Below, in pieces: positions 14,189 through 20,148 of a stretch of 23,755 nucleotides of DNA. The position numbers and the translations under genes are program-made. This DNA comes from an uncultured Bacteroidales bacterium (GTDB taxonomy: Bacteria > Bacteroidota > Bacteroidia > Bacteroidales > Muribaculaceae): NCBI GenBank assembly GCA_958418815.1, contig CATZGB010000043.1, positions 1 to 23,755 on the forward strand, read 5' to 3'. The notes under the pieces are model-generated. The model did not search any database. It saw only the letters and a list, made by a program, of their open reading frames with translations, and was not told where the DNA came from. How positions within the stretch are numbered: the stretch's first letter is position 1; every line of letters begins with the position of its first letter.

Positions 14189-15736
14189 TCAGCCCACCGA
14201 CCCTTCGAGGGTTATCTGCAGCAGCCTCTGGGCCTCGACGGCAAACTCCATCGGCAGCTTGTTCATCACCTCCTTGGCGTAGCCGTTGACAATCAGCCCC
14301 ACGGCCTCCTCGGTCGGGATGCCGCGCTGGTTGCAGTAAAACAGCTGCTCCTCGGAAATCTTGGATGTCGTGGCCTCATGCTCGACCACCGCCGACTGGT
14401 TCATCACGTCGACATAGGGGAATGTGTGGGCGCCGCAGTTGCTGCCCAGCAGCAGGGAGTCACACTGGGTGTGGTTCCTCGCCCTATCGGCAGCCGGGGT
14501 AACCTTCACCAGTCCCCGGTATGAGTTCTCGCTGTGGCCCGCCGAGATGCCCTTGGAGACAATCGTCGAACGGGTGTCGGGAGCCAGGTGTATCATCTTT
14601 GTGCCGGTGTCGGCCTGCTGGTGGTTGCGGGTCACGGCCACGGAGTAGAACTCACCCGACGAGCCTCGCCCGGCCAGCACACAAGAGGGGTATTTCCAGG
14701 TGATGGCCGACCCGGTCTCCACCTGGGTCCAGGAGAGCTTGGAGTAGTCGCCACGGCAGAGGCCGCGCTTGGTCACAAGGTTGTAGACACCTCCGCGCCC
14801 CTCGGCATCGCCGGCATACCAGTTCTGCACCGTGGAGTATTTCACCTCGGCCCTCTCCTCCACGACAATCTCCACTATGGCGGCGTGGAGCTGGTTCTCG
14901 TCGCGCATAGGGGCCGTGCAGCCCTCAAGGTAGCTGACATAGGAGTCGTCGTCGGCCACGATGAGCGTACGCTCAAACTGGCCCGTGCCGGCGGCGTTGA
15001 TGCGGAAATAAGTCGAAAGCTCCATCGGACACCTCACCCCCTTGGGGATGTAGACAAACGACCCGTCGGAGAACACCGCCGAGTTGAGCGCTGCATAGAA
15101 ATTGTCTTTGTAAGACACCACCGAGCCGAGATATTTCTTCACAAGGTCGGGATAATCCTTGACAGCCTCAGATATCGAGCAGAATATGATTCCCTTCTCG
15201 GCCAGGGCCTCCCTGTGGGTGGTCTTTACCGACACGGAGTCCATCACCGCGTCGACCGCCATGCCCGAAAGCATCTTCTGCTCCTGCAACGGGATGCCAA
15301 GACGGTCGAACGTCTTCAGCACCTCGGGATCAATCTCGTCGAGGTCCTTGGGCCCATCTTTTTTGACAGGCGCGGCGTAATAGCTGATGGCCTGGAAGTC
15401 GATGTCGGGCATGTCGAGGTGGCCCCATTTCGGCGGGGTCATCGTCAGCCAGTGGCGGTAGGCTTTGAGACGGAACTCCAGGAGCCATTCTGGTTCATTC
15501 TTCTTTTTGGAAATCAGCCTGACGACATCCTCGCTCAGCCCCACGGGAATCACCTCCGTGTCGACATCGGTCACGAAGCCATACTTGTAGTCGCCCGAGG
15601 TGACATCGTCTATGATACTGGAATCATCCTTGCGCTCCGGGGTATCCTTCCCCGCAGCGTCATCATCCTTGCGGCCGGGGAGATTCTTCTCCTCAGCGTC
15701 ATCCTTGTCTTTCTTGTTGTTCTTATCTTTGTCCAT
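14189..15736 (-). CDS. sufB: Fe-S cluster scaffold subunit SufB with a repetitive N-terminal extension
   Basis: Main scaffold on which the cluster is built, 515 residues. The typical SufB sequence begins at about residue 44 (DVTSGDYKYGFVTD), with later blocks YIPKGVRCPMELSTYFRIN, YLEGCTAP and the C-terminal NQSAVVEHEATTSKISEEQL followed by FYCNQRG. About 40 residues before this form a strongly charged, low-complexity extension (Lys, Asp, Glu) with KDD at positions 11, 23 and 36. No Met lies between residue 1 and the conserved core, so a shorter ATG start is not available, though GTG or TTG starts are not excluded. First suf gene, 36 nt after cvpA. The extension is unusual against the roughly 470-485 residues I expect for SufB. 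Confidence 0.96.
   Translation of the reverse strand: MDKDKNNKKDKDDAEEKNLPGRKDDDAAGKDTPERKDDSSIIDDVTSGDYKYGFVTDVDTEVIPVGLSEDVVRLISKKKNEPEWLLEFRLKAYRHWLTMTPPKWGHLDMPDIDFQAISYYAAPVKKDGPKDLDEIDPEVLKTFDRLGIPLQEQKMLSGMAVDAVMDSVSVKTTHREALAEKGIIFCSISEAVKDYPDLVKKYLGSVVSYKDNFYAALNSAVFSDGSFVYIPKGVRCPMELSTYFRINAAGTGQFERTLIVADDDSYVSYLEGCTAPMRDENQLHAAIVEIVVEERAEVKYSTVQNWYAGDAEGRGGVYNLVTKRGLCRGDYSKLSWTQVETGSAITWKYPSCVLAGRGSSGEFYSVAVTRNHQQADTGTKMIHLAPDTRSTIVSKGISAGHSENSYRGLVKVTPAADRARNHTQCDSLLLGSNCGAHTFPYVDVMNQSAVVEHEATTSKISEEQLFYCNQRGIPTEEAVGLIVNGYAKEVMNKLPMEFAVEAQRLLQITLEGSVG
15624..15707 (-). repeat. Imperfect tandem repeat inside the sufB N-terminus
   Basis: The plus-strand segment TCATCCTTG recurs at 15624, 15663 and 15699, that is with periods of 39 and 36 nt, both multiples of three. 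The two fuller units also share the ending CAGCG. In the protein they give KDDAEEKNLPGR, then KDDDAAGKDTPER, then KDD. This looks like a decayed in-frame minisatellite. Confidence 0.7.
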
Positions 15737-15772
15737 AGTCCGCAGTAGCAGAGTAATGGGTGAAATTCAGTT

Positions 15773-16249
15773 TTATCCGAGCGCCCACCCGAGCAACGCA
15801 GGGGCAAGCCGCGCGATGGCCGGGGCGGCATGGCCGTTGGCCAGAGTCGACAGCTCGGCCAGCGAGGCCCCGGGCTTGATGACCAGCCACAGGTTTATCA
15901 GCAGGCTCAGCACCAGCATCCACTGGAAGAGGCTGAACACCGCTCCCCCCAGGCGGTCGAGACCGCCCAGCGCGAGGGCGTGGGTCATCTTCTTGAACAA
16001 CGACGCGACAGCCCTGACGCCAAGGTAGCCCGCGATGAAAACTATCACCTTGGCCACCACCACATCGAGCGACGACGGTGTCGAGCCGCCGGCGATGAAC
16101 TCTGCAAGGGGATAGCCCCCCAGCCTGCAGGCCACGACGGCAAACACGATGGCCGCCACCGCGCCCACCTGGACGATGACCCCTCGGTAAAATCCATAGG
16201 CCACCGACCCCACGAACACCGCTAATATGATAACGTCGAGTGTAGTCAT
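15773..16249 (-). CDS. cvpA: CvpA-family membrane protein
   Basis: 158 residues from the ATG at 16247-16249; a much longer open frame extends upstream but runs antisense through the carbonic anhydrase gene and is rejected. Four hydrophobic stretches are visible (VIILAVFVGSVAYGFYRG, GAVAAIVFAVVACRLGG, VVVAKVIVFIAGYLGVRA, GGAVFSLFQWMLVLSLLIN), as in the CvpA family of inner-membrane proteins, first linked to colicin V production. DRLGGAVFSL is a characteristic block. It lies 36 nt before sufB on the same strand, so it is probably the first gene of the suf transcript. Its function in that setting is unknown. Confidence 0.85.
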   Translation of the reverse strand: MTTLDVIILAVFVGSVAYGFYRGVIVQVGAVAAIVFAVVACRLGGYPLAEFIAGGSTPSSLDVVVAKVIVFIAGYLGVRAVASLFKKMTHALALGGLDRLGGAVFSLFQWMLVLSLLINLWLVIKPGASLAELSTLANGHAAPAIARLAPALLGWALG

Positions 16250-16261
16250 TGGTTCAGTCTG

Positions 16262-16296
16262 CAAAATTACAAAAAATCTTCCGAGGATTAGGCAAA
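16262..16296 (-). promoter_or_regulatory. Promoter of the cvpA-suf operon
   Basis: Minus-strand TAATTTTG (16262-16269) matches the -7 consensus; a TTTG at 16293-16296 is 23 nt upstream, slightly longer than the usual 19-21. Transcription would start near 16255, only a few nt before the ATG, giving a nearly leaderless message. Confidence 0.5.
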
Positions 16297-16302
16297 AACA
16301 GC

Positions 16303-16310
16303 TAACTTTG
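16303..16310 (+). promoter_or_regulatory. -7 element for the carbonic anhydrase gene
   Basis: TAACTTTG matches TAnnTTTG; transcription would start near 16317, about 38 nt before the ATG. No TTG at the expected -33. It faces away from the cvpA promoter, the two -7 elements being only about 33 nt apart. Confidence 0.5.
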
Positions 16311-16354
16311 TGGCGCGGACAGCGCGTGGCTGCCCATAAACCAACATCTCTGAC

Positions 16355-16897
16355 ATGATAGACCAGATACTCGAATACAACCGTCGCTTCGTGGAGGAAA
16401 AAGGCTACGAGCGCTTCGCCACAGACAAATACCCCGACAAGAAAATCGCCATCGTGGCCTGCATGGACACACGCCTGGTGGAACTGCTCCCTGCCGCCCT
16501 CGGCCTGCGCAACGGCGATGTCAAAATCATAAAGAACGCCGGGGCCACAATCACCAACCCGTTTGACTCGGCGATGCGCAGCCTGCTCGTGGCTGTATAC
16601 GAACTTGGTGTCACCGAAATCATGATCATAGGCCACACCGGATGCGGAGTGCAGGGAATGGACGCCAACGAGATGCTCCATCTGATGCGCACCCGGGGCA
16701 TCAGCGAGGAACACATACGCCTGATGGAGCATTGCGGCATCGACCTCAAAGCCTGGCTCCACGGATTCGAGGACACCGACCAGGCAATCCACGAGACCGT
16801 GGATCTGGTGAGCAACCATCCCCTCATGCCCGAAGGCATATCCGTGGCCGGATACGTGATGGACTCATACACCGGCGCGCTCCGCCCGGTGCTATGA
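16355..16897 (+). CDS. Beta-class carbonic anhydrase
   Basis: Zinc enzyme interconverting CO2 and bicarbonate, 180 residues, cytosolic (no signal peptide). Zinc ligands and catalytic dyad are visible: C36, D38 and R40 in VACMDTR, and H94 and C97 in GHTGCG. KNAGATIT and the C-terminal VAGYVMDSYTGAL fit the compact beta-CA group. It supplies bicarbonate for carboxylation steps such as those in fatty acid and succinate formation. It is divergent from cvpA and convergent with the TSCPD gene. Assignment to the family is strong; the exact subclass is not determined. Confidence 0.93.
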   Translation: MIDQILEYNRRFVEEKGYERFATDKYPDKKIAIVACMDTRLVELLPAALGLRNGDVKIIKNAGATITNPFDSAMRSLLVAVYELGVTEIMIIGHTGCGVQGMDANEMLHLMRTRGISEEHIRLMEHCGIDLKAWLHGFEDTDQAIHETVDLVSNHPLMPEGISVAGYVMDSYTGALRPVL

Positions 16898-16935
16898 CCC
16901 GCGCGTCCTCCTGCAAGGCGGCGACGCCGACTGCC

Positions 16936-17190
16936 TCAGCCCTGCCCGTCGGCCACGGCCCTGAGCGCCTGCGCCAGCTGGTCGGGACATGAGGTGGGCT
17001 TCGCCCCACACCTTATCCCCTCCAGCCGGGCAATCACATCCTCGGCCTTCATCCCTTCGACAAGCCGCCCGACACCCTGCAGGTTGCCGTGGCAGCCTCC
17101 GGTGAAAACGACATCCTTCACCTTGCCGTCCTCCACCTCAAACTCGATCACCCGCGAGCAGGTGCCTTGTGTCATATACCTGTATCTCAT
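16936..17190 (-). CDS. TSCPD-domain protein (TIGR03905-like)
   Basis: Small protein of 84 residues from the ATG at 17190; the open frame continues upstream for 28 codons, but that part holds the promoter and a hairpin, so the shorter start is chosen. MTQGTCSRVIEFEVEDGKV and FTGGCHGNLQG, then KPTSCPDQLAQAL, contain the conserved Cys residues (TCS, GGC, RCG, SCPD) that name the TSCPD domain, found alone or at the end of B12-dependent ribonucleotide reductases. The Cys arrangement suggests metal binding or a redox role; no function is established that I can name. It converges on the carbonic anhydrase gene. Confidence 0.85.
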   Translation of the reverse strand: MRYRYMTQGTCSRVIEFEVEDGKVKDVVFTGGCHGNLQGVGRLVEGMKAEDVIARLEGIRCGAKPTSCPDQLAQALRAVADGQG

Positions 17191-17218
17191 AATAGCTGAT
17201 TCTTGATTGACAGACAAT

Positions 17219-17249
17219 GGCATCCGTCCGGCAACCCCGGACGAATGCC
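17219..17249 (-). other. Strong hairpin in the 5' leader of the TSCPD gene
   Basis: CGTCCGG (17225-17231) pairs with CCGGACG (17237-17243) around a 5-nt loop CAACC. Beyond one mismatch, GGCAT (17219-17223) pairs with ATGCC (17245-17249). The whole stem is 12 bp with one mismatch and lies between the predicted transcription start (about 17255) and the ATG at 17190. Confidence 0.6.
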
Positions 17250-17261
17250 TGAAACGCTCCA

Positions 17262-17292
17262 CAAAGTTAGCCAATTAATTCCTCTCCTACAA
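17262..17292 (-). promoter_or_regulatory. Promoter of the TSCPD gene
   Basis: Minus-strand TAACTTTG (17262-17269) with TTG at 17290-17292, spacer 20 nt. Transcription would start near 17255, giving a leader of about 65 nt that contains the hairpin at 17219-17249. Confidence 0.6.
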
Positions 17293-17338
17293 TATCGGAA
17301 TCATATTTGCCTGCCGTGACGGCCTGCGGCGGAAACCA

Positions 17339-17665
17339 CTATTGACAGACCTTGAAAGTCTGTTTCTTCCCGTTAATTCTGAGTGACACCTTGGGATTTG
17401 AAAATTGGGTGACGTGGGGAAAGTGGAGGGTCACAGTGGCCACTCCATCCTTCACGGCAGTCTTGACCGACGTTGCCTGCAACTCTTTTCCTCCCCATGA
17501 TGGGATGAGCCTCACATCTGAGACAGAGTACCGGTCTCCGGCCTTGTCATCGGTGAAAACGATGGTCACTTTGTCATCGTAGTTGTTGACCCCCTGGCAG
17601 CGGGGCTTGGCATGTGCGGCCGCGCCCATCACCACACTAAGCATAAAAAACATCAGGTATTTCAT
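17339..17665 (-). CDS. Small secreted protein of unknown function
   Basis: 108 residues with a clear signal peptide (MKYLMFFMLSVVMGAAAHA, cleavage before KPRC). The mature protein of about 89 residues has beta-rich segments (KVTIVFTDD, GVATVTLHFP, PKVSLRINGKKQTFKV) suggesting a small immunoglobulin-like or beta-sandwich fold. It has two cysteines, one right after the signal peptide and one two residues from the end, well placed for a disulfide that closes the domain. I do not recognise the family. It starts 12 nt after the stop of the outer-membrane receptor gene, so it is very likely in the same transcript, and it may be a periplasmic or surface partner of that receptor. Confidence 0.7.
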   Translation of the reverse strand: MKYLMFFMLSVVMGAAAHAKPRCQGVNNYDDKVTIVFTDDKAGDRYSVSDVRLIPSWGGKELQATSVKTAVKDGVATVTLHFPHVTQFSNPKVSLRINGKKQTFKVCQ

Positions 17666-17677
17666 GTCTGTATGTAT

Positions 17678-19987
17678 TTAGAATCGTGATTTTTCGGTGT
17701 TTCCGGCCCCTGTTCCGCGATAGCGGTCACGGGTGGTGTTGAAGCGATACTGGAGCGTGAGCATCACAGAGCGGCCTGGGGAGTAATTGGTCTGTACAAT
17801 CCTGACGGCATCGTTATACATCACCGCATCGTTCTGGGAGGAGTCAAACAAATCCTTGGCTTCGAGGGTAACGCTGAACCTCTCGTTGAGAAATCCCTTG
17901 TGGATCTTGGCATTGACATACCATGGGGTGTTTGAGAGCTTCATGTTGTTGTCCCAGCTTGATGTCATCAACTGCGCGTCAACGTTCAGCCAGATGTCAA
18001 ACGGGAGTTTGACCGCATTCTGCCATTGAAAAAGGAAACCGGGAGCATTCATTTTCATTGGTTCTCCATTCACCGGCAAGGTGAGCCACTGCTTCATCAT
18101 GCCGACATTGACACGCGGTTGCCACACCCCGACGTTGAATTGCCCTCCGGCGAATGCCTGGAAATAGTGGCGGCGGTCGAGATTCGCGGTTTTTATGAGG
18201 ATGGCCTCTCCGTCAGTGCCGTAGGGTTGTGTGATATGGTACACACCATCCTTGAAATATGTATAAGACACCTGGGCGAAGAACTGCCGCCACTGGGCCA
18301 TGTACTCCACGGTCTGCATCCTGGTCGGCTTCAGATACGGGTTGCCGCTTTCAAAGGTCAGGCGGTTGATATAGCTGACAGCCCCGTCAAGCTGACCGTA
18401 CCCCGGGCGCACGGTCTTACCGGAATAATTCAGACCCATGCGCACGCGGCCTATCTGAGTGGCCACATTCAGCGAGGGGAACAGATTGTCATATGTCTTG
18501 CTCTGGCCGTCGCGACGCGTCCCCATTTCATAGTAATCAAACTTCACATGCTCGTAACGAAGTCCTACCCCGATATTGAAACGGCCAAATTGCTGGCCCA
18601 CCTCCACGAAAGCGGCAATATTGCTCTCGTCAACCCTGTTGTCGGCATCCGAGACCTCCGGAATATTTGCGGTGAAGAGGTTTGTCGTGCGCGTGTCGGT
18701 ATATTCCTCCCCGAATCTTATCTGTCCGCGCCACAAAGGATGGGTCAGCACCAGTTTTTCGGCGAACATACGGTTGCGGTTGGTCGCGGTCGTGTTTACA
18801 ATACGGTCATCTCCTGCTTCGCTCAACTCATCGCTGACTGAAAGTTCACGGTTTTTATACCACAGGTAGTCGGCATTGAAATCAATTGCCAGCTTGCCGA
18901 CAACCCCGTTATAATAGAGATTGGCATAGTGCCTCGGCAATGCAGTGGATTTGTTGTTGACATCCGAGTTGTACCTGTCAAGGAGGCCCCCATCCAGCCA
19001 GACCTCACTCGGAATGATTCCCGTGGTGTGATGACGGTTCCAGCTGTTCTGATAATATGCGCCGATGCTGTGGCGGTCGTTGATCATATATGAAAAACCG
19101 AGTTTGCCGGTCATGTCATTGTATGTCTGCTTGCCTAACGTGTGCAGGAATTGGTCATACCGGCCTTTCGGAGTGAAGGTAGTCATGTCATTGGTGCGGT
19201 CATCGCGGTTTACGCCATACCACCAGCCATAATTGGCGAACAGTTCAAGCCCGCGTGTGCGGTATTTCAGGTCAATCGAATTGCCCGTGCGGAAATAGTG
19301 CTGAAAACCATTGTCCGTGCGGATGGTGCCGCTGAATCCATCACCCTTTGGAGGCTTGGTGCGAATCAGGATTACTGACTTCACGTTAGCGGCGTAGGAG
19401 GCACCGGGGTTGGTTATCACCGACACATTCTTCATGTCCTGAGAACTCAGCTGGGCAAGTTCCTGGAGGTCGTTCACCTTGCGTCCGTTGATGTAGATTT
19501 CAGGAGAACCTTTGCCGAACACCTCCAGCGAGCCTCCGTTGTTTACCACCATCGGCACCCGGGTCAGGACATCGTTGGCAGTCCCTGCAATGGCAAGCGG
19601 ACTCCCCTCGACGTCAGTGACAAGCGCGTTGCCCTTCATTGTGGTTGACGGACGCAAGGCCTTGACCACCACCTCCCCAAGTTCGACAGCCGACGGGGCG
19701 AGCCTAATGGTCCCCATATCGCCTGACCCAGGCACTGTGGCAACACATGTCTCATAGCCGACAAATGAAATTTTGGCGGTAAGATTTCCATTGACATCGG
19801 TGCTTATCGAGAACCGACCGTCTGAGTCGGTCACTGCCCCGGTCACATAAGTCGAGTCGCGGTATAACACCACATTTACGAAGTCGAGGGGCATCTCGTT
19901 TTCTCCAAACACCTTGCCTGCTATCTCCCGGCAAAAGGCGGGGACAGCTGCCGCGACGGCAATCAGGATCAAAACAATCTGTTTCAT
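17678..19987 (-). CDS. Outer-membrane beta-barrel family receptor (TonB-dependent-receptor-like)
   Basis: 769 residues with a signal peptide of about 19 residues (ending VPAFC). Residues about 20-90 form a carboxypeptidase-regulatory-like domain (EIAGKVFGENEMPLDFVNVV, VTDSDGRFSISTD). A plug-like domain follows at about 105-210 (VLTRVPMVVNNGGSLEVFGK, PEIYINGRKVNDL). The rest is a large barrel of alternating aromatic strands that ends with the LTLQYRFNTTRDRYRG tail. This is the layout of the outer-membrane beta-barrel family (OMP_b-brl_3) of Bacteroidetes, related to SusC/TonB receptors but without an obvious adjacent SusD. No clear TonB box was found. It lies just downstream of a LuxR-type membrane regulator and upstream of a small secreted protein; the substrate is unknown. 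Confidence 0.88.
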   Translation of the reverse strand: MKQIVLILIAVAAAVPAFCREIAGKVFGENEMPLDFVNVVLYRDSTYVTGAVTDSDGRFSISTDVNGNLTAKISFVGYETCVATVPGSGDMGTIRLAPSAVELGEVVVKALRPSTTMKGNALVTDVEGSPLAIAGTANDVLTRVPMVVNNGGSLEVFGKGSPEIYINGRKVNDLQELAQLSSQDMKNVSVITNPGASYAANVKSVILIRTKPPKGDGFSGTIRTDNGFQHYFRTGNSIDLKYRTRGLELFANYGWWYGVNRDDRTNDMTTFTPKGRYDQFLHTLGKQTYNDMTGKLGFSYMINDRHSIGAYYQNSWNRHHTTGIIPSEVWLDGGLLDRYNSDVNNKSTALPRHYANLYYNGVVGKLAIDFNADYLWYKNRELSVSDELSEAGDDRIVNTTATNRNRMFAEKLVLTHPLWRGQIRFGEEYTDTRTTNLFTANIPEVSDADNRVDESNIAAFVEVGQQFGRFNIGVGLRYEHVKFDYYEMGTRRDGQSKTYDNLFPSLNVATQIGRVRMGLNYSGKTVRPGYGQLDGAVSYINRLTFESGNPYLKPTRMQTVEYMAQWRQFFAQVSYTYFKDGVYHITQPYGTDGEAILIKTANLDRRHYFQAFAGGQFNVGVWQPRVNVGMMKQWLTLPVNGEPMKMNAPGFLFQWQNAVKLPFDIWLNVDAQLMTSSWDNNMKLSNTPWYVNAKIHKGFLNERFSVTLEAKDLFDSSQNDAVMYNDAVRIVQTNYSPGRSVMLTLQYRFNTTRDRYRGTGAGNTEKSRF

Positions 19988-20019
19988 TTCTGCATCAGTT
20001 TTTAATGATTTTTCTGATG

Positions 20020-20052
20020 CAAAATTATGCCTAAAGCTGTTTTAACGCCAAA
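20020..20052 (-). promoter_or_regulatory. Promoter of the outer-membrane receptor gene, proximal
   Basis: Minus-strand TAATTTTG (20020-20027) with TTTG at 20049-20052, spacer 21 nt. A perfect inverted repeat, TGCATCAG (19991-19998) and CTGATGCA (20014-20021), overlaps the predicted start site and the edge of the -7 element, and could be a further binding site or a leader hairpin. Confidence 0.6.
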
Positions 20053-20080
20053 TATAAAAGTCTTAACACCAGGGATGCAA
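20049..20080 (-). promoter_or_regulatory. Second, distal candidate promoter of the receptor gene
   Basis: Minus-strand TATATTTG (20049-20056) is an exact -7 match and shares its last bases with the -33 of the proximal promoter. A TTG at 20078-20080 gives a 21-nt spacer and lies inside the left arm of the large palindrome, so a protein bound there would block or steer this promoter. Confidence 0.4.
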
Positions 20081-20122
20081 CCATCTGATTATCAATGGTT
20101 GCATCTCTTAAAAGTCTTAACA
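20055..20122. repeat. Palindrome flanked by 14-bp direct repeats (operator-like)
   Basis: TAAAAGTCTTAACA occurs at 20055-20068 and again, identical, at 20109-20122, 54 nt apart (close to five helical turns). Between them GATGCAACCAT (20074-20084) and ATGGTTGCATC (20095-20105) are perfect 11-bp arms, and the 10-nt centre continues the symmetry with TGAT/ATCA and one unpaired C. The whole lies between the regulator stop (20149) and the receptor promoters. As RNA it could also fold as the 3' end of the regulator message, but no T tract follows directly. Confidence 0.75.
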
Positions 20123-20132
20123 GGCCACTGTC

Positions 20133-20147
20133 GGGCCTTAATGGCCC
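20133..20147 (-). terminator. Small hairpin directly after the regulator stop codon
   Basis: GGGCC (20133-20137) and GGCCC (20143-20147) form a 5-bp stem with a 5-nt loop two nucleotides beyond the regulator stop. There is no run of T on the minus strand, so its role as a terminator is doubtful. Confidence 0.25.
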
Positions 20148-20148
20148 C

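Noticed and set aside
16250..16819. An N-terminal extension of the cvpA frame that would give a 348-residue protein.
   Set aside because: The added part lies antisense to the carbonic anhydrase gene and covers both promoters; the CvpA family starts at the ATG at 16249.
17191..17274. A 28-residue upstream extension of the TSCPD protein.
   Set aside because: It contains the -7 element and the leader hairpin, and TSCPD proteins of this type begin close to the MTQGTCS block.
17678..19987. A SusC/SusD-type polysaccharide utilisation locus around the barrel receptor.
   Set aside because: No SusD homologue, no glycoside hydrolase or polysaccharide lyase nearby, and the receptor is of the shorter barrel family rather than a SusC of about 1000 residues.
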